A stretch of DNA of 64,000 nt, from the NCBI GenBank assembly GCA_030248295.1, contig JASANH010000952.1:62001-126000 (forward strand). The letters run 5' to 3'. The notes beneath the pieces are model-generated. The model saw only the letters and a list, made by a program, of their open reading frames with translations, had not been told where the DNA came from and ran no database searches. Origin of the DNA: Mesodorylaimus sp. YZB2_4 (taxonomy: Eukaryota > Nematoda > Enoplea > Dorylaimida > Dorylaimidae). Of the stretch, positions 47,131 to 59,327 are shown in pieces. The position numbers and the translations under genes were made by a program. Within the stretch, counting starts at the first letter, position 1, and each line of letters opens with the position of its first letter.

Positions 47131-47930
47131 GAAATATCAGCAGGAAACAGAAAATGCTGTCTCGGTGGTGCAGTAGTGAAAGGCATATGTCACCGGATTC
47201 CTTGACAGAGTTGGTTTCAGCTTCAAGTTAGCCCCTCGAATACGGCCAAATACCACTTGTAAATCTTTCACATAATGATCAACAGACTGGGAGAATATGA
47301 CAATATCATCACCCAAATACGCTAGACATAGTCTCCATGTCAGATCAGCTAGTAGGAAATTCACCGCACGAGCAAAAGTCGCTGGGGCATTGGTCACGCC
47401 AAAAGGCATGCGAGTCCATTCGAACAAACCAAACTCGCAGATGAAGGCTGTTTACTCACGAGATCGCGGATTTAAAAGAATCTGCCAGTACCCGGATTGC
47501 ATATCACAAACGCTGAAGATGACACCCCCTGCAAGCGATCCAACAAATCTTCGGTACGTGGCAGCGGAAAAACGTCTTGGTCCCCGCATTCAGCGCTCTG
47601 TCTCGTAGCTCTGTGAGTCAGCTTTCTTGACCAAGATAGCAGGAGCTGCCCAATTACTACTCGAATGCTGCATTACACCCGTCCTTGAGCCATCTGCGAT
47701 CTGACGTTGTAGCTCTTCACGCTTGGCTTGCGGCACAGATATAGTGATCGTCGAATGGGCGCTGCGCCATCAGTATCGATGTAATGGTGAACGCCAGGCA
47801 TGCAGCCCAAGCCTACATCTGATTTGGCAGAGATATCCGCGCATCGACATAAACTGGTCCGAGATCTTGACGCGTTCCCCCTCAGCAAGCAATTAGATTA
47901 AATATCAAATCTCGGACGACGACGATGAAC
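47130..47930 (-). mobile_element. Ty3/gypsy reverse transcriptase fragment
   Basis: Minus-strand reading gives, in broken frames, HHYIDTDGAAPIRR, the PLPR..DLLDRLQG block, then FEWTRMPFGVTNAPATFARA and CLAYLGDDIVIFSQSVDHY and NLKLKP. This is the order of a gypsy reverse transcriptase. The active-site block reads YLGDDI with an extra residue relative to YLDDI. Stops and frameshifts mean it is decayed. Confidence 0.8.
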
Positions 47931-48219
47931 TCGAGTCGAGTCCTGAACCTCTGGTGGAGATACTGACTTCGGTTGCTCCTGATAACGTTGCGCCAGTTCA
48001 GGAACATGTCGCTCAGTTCAGTTCTAACTCAGTCAAATGGTGTGAAAACCAATGATTCCTTCAAAGAGGGTTCGACTTGAGCCGTGAAAATCTTTTGAGT
48101 ACGAGGAGCTAGCGACAATGGTTCCGCTGACAGCCACAAGAGACGAACATAGGCTGATGCACGACACAAATCTGGTTGCACAAATGGAACTGGCATTTGT
48201 TAGATCTCTTGCAGGGGGT

Positions 48220-49450
48220 GTCATCTTTTGGTGGATTTCATACACGCTGGTCTGACATGGAGACAATGTCTCGCGTATTTGAATGATATTGTCATATTGT
48301 CCCAGTCTTTCGATCATGTGAACGATTTACAAGTGGTATTTGATTATATTGAAGGGGCTAACTTTTGAAGCTGAAACCTACCAGATGCCATTTCGGTTCG
48401 GGTGGAAGTACCATTTGTAGGCCACATTGTCAGTCGTCATGTAATTCGGCCAGATCCAGATACTGCGGCACTTCTTCGTAATATGCCGGAACCAACTGAC
48501 AGCAAGACCTTGAGTTCATTCCTGGGGTTGGCTAACCATTGTCGTCGTTTTCTCCAGGGACTTGCTTCGCTCGCTGCATCATTTTTTCACCTTCAGAAAA
48601 CGAAAATGCCTTTCATGTGGACTGAAGAATGTTCCTGATCTTTCGTCACTCTTCGCGACATCTTACTCTCAGAACCTATTTTGCGACTCCCTGATTTTAA
48701 GTCACCATTTGCACTTAGCACGGATGCATCAGGAGATGGTTTGGGCGCGGTTTTAGAACAATACCATCCAGAAGAGCCTAACACCCAGTCAGTAGTCGCA
48801 TACGCTTCGAGAGCTCTAATCCCAGCTGAGGAGAGCTACAGTGCCACAGATCGCTAAACTTCGGCTGTCGTCTTTGGCATTAAAAAAGTTTACACTTATC
48901 TGTTCGGCAGACATTTCACAGTGTACACTGATCATCGAGCGATGACTTCTTGGCATAGGACTGAGGAGTTTGAAGATAGTACACGGTGGGCTCGTTACAC
49001 TGGACGCCTACAAGGCTATGATTTCGAAGTTGGTTATCGACCGGGTCAGCAAAACTGTCATCGACTCCTAATCTCGTCTTCCGATTGACCACCCGTCTTC
49101 GAGCACTCATCATATCGAAAGTTTTTCTGGTAGTGTACACGCCAGAGTGGCTCCTTCAGACTTTGTACCAGACGTGCACGGGAGTGACATAGAACTGGAA
49201 GCTAGAGCATCTGACGACGAACTTGCCTTCTTGGATGACGCGTTCTTGAAGCAGAGCAACGCTCTGACCTTTTTACAAATCGTATCATCACGTTTCTAGA
49301 GAATGGAGAAGACCGGGAGAGAGATGCTGGTATGGAAAAGTTGGCTGAATCGTATTCTCTGCAAGATGGGCTTGGTTAAGTCTTGCGTTTTCGTTCTACA
49401 CATTGTCGCCGCGGTTGTCGTGTAGGCGCAGTGGAAGTAGATGTTGTTAA
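48220..49450 (+). mobile_element. Ty3/gypsy RT to RNase H fragment, opposite orientation
   Basis: Broken plus-strand frames give YLNDIVILSQSFDHVNDLQVVF, VGHIVSRHVIRPDP, LSSFLGLANHCRRFL, LSTDASGDGLGAVLEQY, VVAYASRAL and YLFGRHFTVYTDHRAM. That is the end of the polymerase, the connection and RNase H. An integrase-approach spacer follows near 49.3 kb. It overlaps in content with the minus fragment at 47.1-47.9 kb, so these are two related copies in inverted orientation. Confidence 0.8.
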
Positions 49451-49806
49451 CACGACATAAAAGAATGACGTGGAGGCCGTGCGTCGTGTGGATTGGGAAG
49501 GCTGAGAGAGGCACAACCTTTCGCTATTGAACCCAAAGTATCAAGTCAAAAGCAAACCATAAACAAGGGTCTACTGCAATTACATTGACAAAGAAAACTG
49601 GTAGATTTCATATTATCAAAGGGCGAGGTAGATAAATGGTCTTATTACAAGGGTAAAGGGCAGGTAGTCCAACATAATGTCAATAAAGAAGAAACTGGAA
49701 TAAAGGCGCTAGAACTCGCGTGTGTATCTTCGCGACACTCACCAGGCCAAAAAAGGCGGCTAGAATCTCAGAAAGCAGGAGCTACTAGGTTGACGCACTC
49801 AAATCC

Positions 49807-50319
49807 CTAACTCAACCCCAAAAACCTACTCTCATACAAAATTTCATTCTCTCGCAATACCCGAAAATCATCGAGTACATACCAAAAATGAGCCACAGTA
49901 CGGCAAATCATCACACAAATAGACGTGTTAATTATCATGAACATCGTCGTAAATACCACGAACATAACTTTACACCTGCATCTGAGATATCTTCCAATAT
50001 CACACCCAAAATATCTTTGTACCAAAAAATTTACTCTTGTCACAACCCAACGCAAATCCCCAAATTTCGTACCCCCATCCCACACATGAAATAAGGCACA
50101 AAATCCTAACGGTCTTATCTCACAGACGAAGTACACACTTTGCTCAGCAGCAACAATCGAGTCAGAACGGATAATGAGAAGCCCTGTGTAGCTCACACAT
50201 GTAAAATGGCCACACAAACGAAAAATGTCTGAGACCGGCTGTCGATGAACCAAACTCAGGGGACTACCATGAACAACCAAATGTAAGAGAACATCGTGCA
50301 ACTGAACAGATCCCTTCAC
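49807..50319 (-). CDS. Hypothetical 170-residue ORF between retroelement pieces
   Basis: An open frame with a hydrophobic stretch (VMFVVFTTMFMIINTSICVMI) that could span a membrane. No recognisable family and no paralogue in the window. It is surrounded by gypsy and BEL/Pao remains, so retroelement-derived or chance coding are both possible. Confidence 0.2.
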   Translation of the reverse strand: MKGSVQLHDVLLHLVVHGSPLSLVHRQPVSDIFRLCGHFTCVSYTGLLIIRSDSIVAAEQSVYFVCEIRPLGFCALFHVWDGGTKFGDLRWVVTRVNFLVQRYFGCDIGRYLRCRCKVMFVVFTTMFMIINTSICVMICRTVAHFWYVLDDFRVLRENEILYESRFLGLS

Positions 50320-50369
50320 GGCGCTACTGGGTGGTTCACGCCCGGAAGAGCCCTGTTACAGCATACCTG

Positions 50370-50900
50370 CCCCGATAAACTACGATCGTTAATACGACAG
50401 GGCCTCCGCCTCCAGGTTACCCCTTACTCGCTCCAAAGCCCGTGCAGCAGCTGCTATGACTGGACGATTCCAACTAGTCGCGGATGCGGCTGTGACAGCA
50501 GCTGGCACCTCCGCTGATTGAGCCTCTAGCTCCGAGTCAGGGATGCTACTATCTTCCAACGGGTACAAATGAGCTAACGAGCGCAAGACAGAGTGCCCTG
50601 GGGGAAAAACAATTTTCGCGGACCTGATTCCCTCATCAAATCCTTCTGCAAGTACAGAACACGAGCTAGTTTCCAGGACCAACGTGGGCCCTCATTTTCA
50701 ACCAAAACAACGTCTCCAATCGCGGGAACAAAAGGAGACCGCGCACGAGCTTGTTTTAATTGACGCTGAGATCGTTCTCTCAAGCTCAACAAATACTGAT
50801 AGCGCCACTGTTCCCAGAAACGTTCCAAATGCCGCTGACCCTTCTTCCATGAGTCAAGCAACTTGTCGGAAGACGACAAGCCCTGCACTTAATTTGGGTC
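50370..50900 (-). mobile_element. BEL/Pao integrase C-terminal (DUF5641-like) fragment
   Basis: Minus-strand frames give FWEQWRYQYLLSLRERSQ, then IGDVVLVENEGPRWSWKLARV, then after one frameshift near 50640 the block RSLAHLYPLEDSS. The order W..EYL..LRER, P..GDVVLV, W.LARV and LYPLE is that of the DUF5641 domain that closes BEL/Pao polyproteins. It is decayed. Confidence 0.75.
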
Positions 50901-52511
50901 CTGCGCCTCCGCCAGATCAACTACATACAGGCATTCCAGTACCCGCATTGAGCGACAAGAAATGAGCAGGAGTCAGAGCCTGACCAGAAGCGAAGCCAGA
51001 GCCGACATACGTTGGCCGACGCGAATTCACTACAGCCTTAATTTAGCATAAGGGATCAAAGATCAGCTCCAAGTGACGAAGAAAAAACAGCTCCACCGAA
51101 AATTCTTGATGGAACCGACATGATATAATTATATTTCTGTAACGGCCAGCAGCGGCAAGACGGCGCGCTTGGCAAAGAATGAATTTTGAATGGCTTGAAT
51201 TTTGCAAAGAAATGATTCGCCTTCATCTGATCGTTCAGGTAATGAGCCTTTGCAATCTTGATGCTCCCCTAGCTCATCCGTGATCACGCTTCCACTGAGC
51301 AATCGCTAATTTCGAGTGATCAGGCCATTGATCGCATTGATCACAGTGAATTTCGTTGAACTCGCTTTTCGATGATGTTTCTGCTCCTCGAGCTACAGGC
51401 GATTCGCTGGTTGGGCTGCTGAAGATGTTTCTCATTTCCGTATGTATTCTAACAATCACTATATTCTCCATGAGAAGAAATAACTTCTGGTACCACCATG
51501 TTTTATCTGTATCGGACGTCTGGCAATTTGTTAAAGCATTTGCAGTTAGTAACCCTTGTCAATGACTCTCTATAGAAATTTTATAGAAGTGAAAATAGTC
51601 GAGTCAAAGATTTTAAAGCCCTTGTACAGTTCCTTAAAATGTTGACAATGACTTGAGCACATACAAACTGTGATGGAAACGGCCTTAACAGAGAAATCAT
51701 AGAGTCTACTTGGAACACGATGTCAAGACCTATCCATCATCCTGTGCGTCATAAGACGATGCGGGATAGGTTTCTGCAATGAAATATCGACCAAGAGACC
51801 ATTTGATGAGGCCGATCGAATAATTTAATCCGACCGGGAGGGAGGCTGTTATTGATATTGATTTACAGCACATGTAGAAGTTTAATGTTTCACAGAACTT
51901 CATTTTAATCACAATAGTGAGTTGAACCTAAATCTATTACGAACCTCCTGTTAGCTTTTTGAAACATTGCCAGCACAGGCACTGTTAACGAGCTCTTTGC
52001 GCATTACTATGGCAAATATCGCACTCATGTGGTAGGCCTACATATATCCATTACAATAGGCCTTCTCCTATAGCACCAACTTTGTACGAAAAAGCACAAG
52101 TTCCTTTCGCAACTGCCTTCTTTCTCAGTTCTAAGAAACGCGCTCTTGCTTCCAAGGCTCTCTTAGTTCATGCGAATCAACCATGTCTGTGGTCATTTTC
52201 GGTGATGCTGCTGTGAAAGGAGACTTACGAGTCGGATCTTTATGCTAGGTTGTGGTCCACTACATGTACGTATACTGTCGACTGACCTGTAGAAAGGACT
52301 ATCGGAATCTTCCCGGGCTGAAGATCATAGCCGAGAAAACCGTGAAAGACTGTTTCAGGTAGGTTTCGACGTCTACCTAATCTTTGAAAAGCTTACTTGG
52401 CTTCGCTGGTGCCTTCTTTTTGCTCCTGCCATCTCAGAGATTTCTCTGACAAGCTGGTGTCAGCGCAGTCGGTTTCTCTATTTCCTTCATCCCGAAAGAC
52501 TGAAAAGAAGC
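50901..52511. other. Spacer upstream of GPCR cluster member 2
   Basis: Presumed promoter region of the plus-strand receptor. No motif or repeat was recognised. Confidence 0.4.
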
Positions 52512-53726
52512 ATGAATCAATTTACGACTGCTAACCTGACCGCTGGACTCGCTTCTGGCAGCTGTTATGTCGCCAAATACACCATCATAAATAATCAAAC
52601 TGTTGAGACATGCGATTGGTCCAGTCCAGCCATGGAACTGTTTTGCGCCTGGCGTACCAACCTGGACAACTTTCGTGCTGATGTTTTCACTCGATTATAC
52701 TGGACTTGTCAAACAACATTGGTTCCAGTCGGGATTGTAGGTAATCTCTTGCTTTTCCTGACCTTGCAGTTTTCTCGCTTGCCAGGCAGCACTTTTACTT
52801 TTCTGCGCGCAATATCCTTGTTTCTGATTGGGCAAGCCGTTTTTAGTGTCGGCTGCACATATGAGGGATATATTTTCCAGAAATTACGCGCAGTAGGAAA
52901 AATTTCCTTGTTCTTATCCAAATTTCTTGGCCAAAGGCTGATGCCCACTTTGATGCGTATGTGTAAATTGATGGTATGTATGCTGTCTGCGGGTTTGAGC
53001 TCCGATCGATTCCTAGCCCTCGCCTATCCGGTGAAGTACCGCATTTTTGGTGAAGCAGTTTTGTTCAAAGCGTGGATGGGGTTGTCCGCAATCATTAGTC
53101 TCCTGGAATTGGTCTGGTTATTTGAAGTGTCATTTGATCAAACAGGCGACGAGATAAAGTTGAATTGGTTGGGAAAACGCGCGGTTTATTTTCGTTATGT
53201 TATTTTTGTAATTATCTTCATCAAAGTCATGGTAGTTTTGGTTTTGATTTACTTCAGCTGTGTTGTTATAAAAAATTTAAGGCGTCGAGGTCGGCAGGTC
53301 TTGAAATTGACGCGTGGTGATGCAGAATCTCGCGAATACAGCCGTATGTTATATCTAGCTCGTTTTCAGTTGATTGACACGTTGCTGATGTTATTTGATG
53401 TGGGTCTAATTACGGGGGTGGTACATATTTTTGGGAGAGTCAAGAAATCGTATCCAGAAGAGCACTCGTGTTCATTTCAATACAAGTATCATATATACAG
53501 GCCTGTAGTGGTTTCCAGTATAATCTTGGACGCTGTTGGTGAGGCAATCTTGGCTTACGCTCATGGCGCATTGTTCCTCTTTTATTTAGCATTTCTAGAC
53601 AAATTCCGTACAGGTTTTCTTGATATGTGTAAGAAAGCATTTCAAAAAATTCGCAGGTGTCAGAAACCTAATCGTGTTGTTGCGGAGCATATTTGGCATG
53701 ATCGTGGAGTCAAGAACATTTCATGA
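52512..53726 (+). CDS. Rhodopsin-like GPCR, intronless, cluster member 2
   Basis: 404-residue seven-pass receptor, complete from ATG to TGA on one exon. It is co-linear with cluster member 1 throughout. TM1 is TTLVPVGIVGNLLLFLTL. TM3 is CKLMVCMLSAGLSSDRFLALAYPVKY (DRF). Then come KLNWLGKRAVYF, ARFQLIDTLLMLFDVGLITGVVHIFGRV in TM6 and ILDAVGEAILAYAHGALFLFY in TM7. The cytoplasmic tail is longer and more basic than in member 1. It is clearly diverged at DNA level from the other two, so it was not part of the recent duplication or conversion. It is oriented oppositely to both neighbours. Confidence 0.87.
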   Translation: MNQFTTANLTAGLASGSCYVAKYTIINNQTVETCDWSSPAMELFCAWRTNLDNFRADVFTRLYWTCQTTLVPVGIVGNLLLFLTLQFSRLPGSTFTFLRAISLFLIGQAVFSVGCTYEGYIFQKLRAVGKISLFLSKFLGQRLMPTLMRMCKLMVCMLSAGLSSDRFLALAYPVKYRIFGEAVLFKAWMGLSAIISLLELVWLFEVSFDQTGDEIKLNWLGKRAVYFRYVIFVIIFIKVMVVLVLIYFSCVVIKNLRRRGRQVLKLTRGDAESREYSRMLYLARFQLIDTLLMLFDVGLITGVVHIFGRVKKSYPEEHSCSFQYKYHIYRPVVVSSIILDAVGEAILAYAHGALFLFYLAFLDKFRTGFLDMCKKAFQKIRRCQKPNRVVAEHIWHDRGVKNIS

Positions 53727-55763
53727 CAGTCGTGTCAACGAGATCTTACGTATATATGTGCTTATCACTCTAACTAGTCACGACCCAGTGTAGCAGATGG
53801 CATATCATCGCTAATTTATGTACTTATTACTAAACTTGAATCCCAGATCTTATGCGCTTTTTATGTTGATCTTGAAGACAGTATTTTCTTACAGCAGCAT
53901 CTAGAAGCAGCGAAATTGTCTTCTATGTATAGTAGGTGATTAAAGGTTTGCGAATGTCACCATCTTAGAATGTTTCGCGCTGTTGAGCTTCTTCGCACCC
54001 AATTTCGCCGGGAAGCCTTTTCGTGATAAAGGTCGTGATGAGGACTAAAATAGTTTGTCTGGTTCGTCATTTGATTTCCAGCAACTCTTGTCAGGCCTCA
54101 TCTATTGTACAGTATTCTGTAACGAATGCTTATTGCTGCGGGCGCAAAAACACACAAATGTGCCGTCATCTGCATACTATCGAATACGAATGTGCGATAG
54201 AAGAAACGACATGTATGATGGATGTGTAATAATGGACACGCATAATGAATCTGTATGTATAATGGATGATGGAGCATAAAAGTGTCGCTGAAAAATACGT
54301 GCTGAGCGGTCAGCTAGCTATAAGCTCCCCTTGGCAGCCAGAACGACTGGCTCTACAGGCTTTATCTCCTACAACTGCCGTTCAAAATCTGTAAAAACTA
54401 GTGGAGTCTTATAGTATAAATGATTAAGAATGCAGTTAAAAGGCAATAATCAGTCTGGGTCCTTAGCCAAAACAAAAACAAAAAAAAATAGAAGTCCAGG
54501 TGACAAAGTTGGCAAGAGTTGGGTCTACTCTGTCATGCAAATGCTTTACAAAAAGACAGCATAGGCATCACTTAGCACACAAAAAACTGGCCAATTCGAT
54601 AAGAATACATAAATGAATGAAAACGTGAAACTTGAATGCAGGAGGCGTGATAACCCATATTGTAGGCCAATTTGTTGCGAATCAATTAATTTTCGCTGCC
54701 TCCCAACTCAAGGGGGAGGAGGAGGAACCTCGCCGTTATCGAAGATGACCAAAAGCGATTTCCTTTCGAGCGTAGCAGTCATGGCTAGAGTTTCAAGGCG
54801 CTTCCAGCAGCGGCCCGAAAGTGCACGCTCGGCCGTGAGAGAGGCCTCAAATGCCACGTAGTAAAGGTCATGCGCACAGAATATTTGACCTGACAGGATG
54901 GGATAAGTGATCGAGTATGGTAAGACCAAGGCCTCACGTACAGATACCTCACTCGCGTCACAAGTTGGCAAGGATGGCGTAGGTTGGTGAGTTAAAAGAA
55001 AACTGTGTAAAAAATGTCAACGAGTAGAAACGCCGCGCTGGGATATCCGGCATAAATATTCAGTAGCTAGTGCTGAAGGGATTGGAAACGTCCACATTTC
55101 AGAATTCCCAGTCTAGACTTGGCTCTAACGTAAGCAAACTCACAGGAGGATCTCGAGGAAATGGCACACTGGAATGAAACACATTCGTCAATACGTATAG
55201 GTAATGATGGTGCGACTCACGCATATCCCTCAAGTTGTTGGATGTCTGTACTAACCCGTTAGCATTCTAGCAAGAACAAAACAAGCGCAGTCGCATACAT
55301 ACCCTAGTCTAGCTTGCGATTTTATGTCCAGGTGCACATGCTTTTTTGTGACCGGGGGGTCAATGTGGTCACCAGATACATGGATGTCAGATTGCATCAG
55401 AAGGCGCTGCGATGCTAATCAGTTCTCCTAGGCACAGAGCTTGCGAGATATTCCTGTTGTTTTTGTCTCTATAATAGAAGAGTTGGTTATGCACCAGACT
55501 GGAGGAATCGAAGAAACTGGAGGGACATTTACAAGTCGCGACAATCATTCATGTATAGGTATACTGCATTAGAATAGAATTGTTGAAATTGAAAGGACCT
55601 CTGAAGTTAGCTGTAAAAAAACACGTCGAGTCTTCGATGACATTGTTGCACCCATCCATGCACATACGTATATCTTCCAACAGGTTGTCTATTGTGCGGC
55701 GCCAAAAAAAACTGTCCCAAATGCCTTCATTGTCGAGCATATTGCAACAATCAGAATATCGAA
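53727..55763. other. Spacer between GPCR cluster members 2 and 3
   Basis: No recognisable gene. A short GGGGGAGGAGGAGGA purine run lies near 54710. Nothing else was found. Confidence 0.4.
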
Positions 55764-56926
55764 TTAACCAGTTACTGCCGTAGAAGCTGTTTGCAATGAT
55801 TGAACAACATTCTTCCGTCGGATCTTATCCCAACCAGCGACAAAAGCGGATCGAAATTTCTTCAGAAAAGCCACATAGAACAGGAAAAGCCCTCCATGAG
55901 CATAAGCTAACACCGACTCCCCTATGGCGCTCAGAATGATATCGATGACCACTATGGGTCTATGCGAATAATACAAATACATAAAAGAGCACGAATAAGT
56001 TTCAGGGTAGGATTTTCTCACACGACCAAAAAGATGCACAATTGCAGTCACCAGTCCAACATCAAACAGCATAAGCCCCATATCGATCAACTGAAAACGG
56101 GCCAGATAAAGCATGTGCTGGTACTCATTTTCCGCAAAGCCCCCAAATTCCAAACCTCCCCCCCCCCCCCGCTCTCGCTTTGAACACCCAAAAAACTATC
56201 AAAATACATCACCAAAATTTGATCTCACAGAGATATAACACAAGCAGAACCCCTTTGCTTGCCTAACCAGTTAAGCTCTAAGGCATCGCTGGTTTGGGAG
56301 ATTGAAACTTCAGCAAGCCACACCACTTCTAACAAGCTAATTAGAACAGCTGCTACAAACCATTTCCTAAAAATCTTCTCGCTCATATTTGAATATTTAG
56401 CGGGGCGTGCGAGTGCCATGAATCGGTCGAAGGTCAGTGCGGCAGACAGCACACACACAATCAACTTGCACATGCGCATCAGGGTGGGCATGAGTCGCTG
56501 GCCCAGAAACTTTGACCAGAACAAGGACATGTTTCCTTGCGAGTACATCGATCGAAACAGGTACCCCTCGTAAGTGGACCCCACGCTGAATAAGGCCTGG
56601 CCAATCAGAAACACGGAAATGGCACGAAGAAACTGGAATGTGGTGCCTGGCATTTGGGAAAGTTGTAAAGTGAGGAACAGCAACACGTTGCCAATGATTC
56701 CGATGGGCACCAGGGTGGTTTGACACAGCCAGAAAGCTGTAGTGAAAACTTTTGATCGGAAGGCTTCTAAGTTGGTGCTCCACGCGCAATAAAGTTCTAT
56801 GGCGTCCGGGGTCCAGTTACACATTTCAGTGATTTCATTTCCAGAAAGAGTGTAAGCGGGAACGAAACAATTTCCTGGAGATTCTTGTTGCTTAGTGAGG
56901 TTAATGAAATCTTCAGAAAAATTCAT
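55764..56926 (-). pseudogene. GPCR cluster member 3, disrupted in TM5
   Basis: The 5' part (56926 to about 56235, MNFSEDFINLT...NWLGKQR) and the 3' part (about 56135-55764, ENEYQHML...AFLKKFRSAF) are each intact and nearly identical to member 1 at 43243-44418. The piece between, about 56137-56235, should encode TM5 and the third intracellular loop. It is a scrambled, shorter, C-rich sequence with a run of 14 C at 56158-56171 and no open frame through. Short islands (CTATCAAA, CACCAAAA, ATAACACAAG) still align with member 1. Either the gene has decayed locally or the assembly is faulty here. The flanking reading frames show no other damage. Confidence 0.75.
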
Positions 56927-58282
56927 TTTGATTCCTTTTTGGTTGTTCAAAACTTGGAATATTGGTTTATTGGCTTTGTTGTTAGAGACAGTTTTTTACG
57001 ACGTGTACAACACAGGTTTCTGTCTGACTAGTATCTAGATCGAGGACTACGACGTAGAAAAACGAGTGGGCACCTGACAGAACTGCACTGACGCTTATTA
57101 TAGTCTCATTGCCTTTACATACGATTGCTATTCAATTCAACTTTATTGATCTGGAGCTAAAATCCCCCGCGAAGGTCAGCGTGCTAACAAGCGGCATTTT
57201 GACGATCACGCCAAACTTGCACGAGAGCGCAGGTGATAAAACCTTTTGAACGAACTTCTGAAAATGACTTCAAAAAATTAAACAAAGAAATTACATTATT
57301 TAAACGGCACTCTGCACTTGCATGAGAAAAAGTTTGCGAGTTTTTTTGCACGTGCTTAGACCAGCCAACCAGACGCCTAATGGTAAAGGACGATTTTCGC
57401 CGGGTAATAAATCGAGAACGGGTGGATGAAAATTTTTGATTTTTCGCGCACTTTTCAGAGTCGGCCGAGTCTAAAATCGTGCTAATTTTTATCAAAATCC
57501 GTCTGGCCGTCGTCGAGTTCCAGAATACGCGATTTCTTGATCAGGGGGAGAAGACGAGGAGTTGGAGGAGGAGGAGAATAAAGATCAGCCTAGCGCAACA
57601 ACCAGAGGTCGTACAGGTGTGAATGTTAGCTTCTCTGAAAGCTTGCACCCTCAGAATCTGCCTTTTAGCATTCGTTAGCTTCCCTTTTAGCATTTTTAAA
57701 AACTTAAGGTTCTGAAAAGTTATTCCAGAAAATAATCACTTTTTTGCTTTTTCAATCCGTCGCTCGTCAGGTACTCGACAAAGTTCGATAAAAATTGACA
57801 TAGTAACAGATAGTAACAGATCCGACTTAGTTTGCAACGCACGCAAAATTTCCACTTTCATGGTTTAATCGTTTTTGAGTTATTGACTAACGTAAATAGC
57901 TGGCACGAGTGTTTCCGCTGTTTCGCCGCGGTGTTTAGAAACATCAACTGAACGGGTTGAGGTGCAGCGCCATTGATTGGCTAGGCTCAGCGGGCTCACA
58001 CAAAGATAGGTTTGCTGGACCCGAATAATTTTGCCGCTTCCCAATTTCCCAATTTTCGTATTTCTTAGGAAGACGTACTAAGAAAACAAAATTTTCTTAG
58101 AACGGTCTTTGCAAGACTTTCTAAGAAGCTGGCAAGATTTTAGAAAATCTTGATTAGAAACTCATAATTTTTCAAGAAAGTAGGATATCTCAGGAAGATA
58201 TTAGCAACTTAGCCTGTTCTTTTTTATTCTTTCTAAGAGGGGCATCTAAAATGTATGGCTTTCCCTCTGTCTCTCTACTGTA
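56927..58282. other. Spacer, nothing identified
   Basis: Contains the palindromic module (GAAACATCAACTGAACGGGTTGA) near 57947 and a purine-rich run near 57545. A 103-codon minus frame at 57184-57495 has no recognisable features. Confidence 0.4.
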
Positions 58283-59137
58283 CTATCCATAGAGAGAGCA
58301 ATAAAACATCAGGAAAATCCACCACATAAACACATTAATCACTAAACTCGACTGGAAACCCAAATTTGTCATACTTAATTTTAAAGCACAGAGCTTATCA
58401 CGATCCATTTCAAATGGCGAACATTGTTTTTGTGAATTGATTACACGCTGCAAAGCACGATTGGAATCTGAGGCAGTCGTGTCCTCATCAATAACAAGGG
58501 GCAAACGACCAGGCTATTTGTGGAAACATTTCATCCAAAGATGGTTCGCCATTAATGATCAAATCCCAATACAAACCATCGGTTGCTCGAGCCCTAGAAC
58601 AGTAAACAACGGTTTTGATTTAACAAAGTAAAAACAAATGATGTTCTCCTTACCCACCAGTTTTTTCGCTTGATCAATTCCCGATTGATGTGTGACCTCG
58701 AAAATGTCCTTCAGCCAAATCGATTGAGTTTCTTCATCATCCGCTGCGATATCCTCAGGCCTCGCGCCAGCAGTGTTGATAGCTGTAGATTTGTACCACG
58801 CAATTGAAACAGCTGAAAATAAAAGATGTCCATGTCGTGTGACTGACGAGCACAAGTCACGTAGACGACTCAGCTATCAGGACAGATTTATCAGAGGCAA
58901 ACGTTAATTGGGAGAAGAAACATGCCTTCCTCACCTATGATCCTAAGCTAGCAAAAGCAGCCAATTGTTTTCAAGGCTATAGACCACTTATCTACAGACT
59001 TTGGACCATAAACTGAGACCCATAAAATGAGTTTTTTTTGTAAAATACTGTAGGGCTTAAAAAATCACACTACTTTGCACATTCAGCCAATTTACACTTG
59101 AAAATTTTTTATCTATTGACCAAGTAAGTTCAGTCTG

Positions 59138-59327
59138 GTCTTATTCCAAACCCTCAGGAATGTGCAAAAAATTCCAGAAATTCGGGGGGGGGATAGGAAT
59201 ACTATCAGAGAATCATCCCCTAATAGTGATTTGGGGTCACGGTTTTAGGGGTATTCTCCGCGACTTTTTGCCAAAACTGGAGATCTTTGAGGGCTGGATG
59301 AATTTAATTTATTAATCGCCGAAATAC
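59138..59327. other. Intronic sequence with short poly-G
   Basis: Intron of the minus-strand gene above, with a GGGGGGGG run near 59185. Nothing else was seen. Confidence 0.3.
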
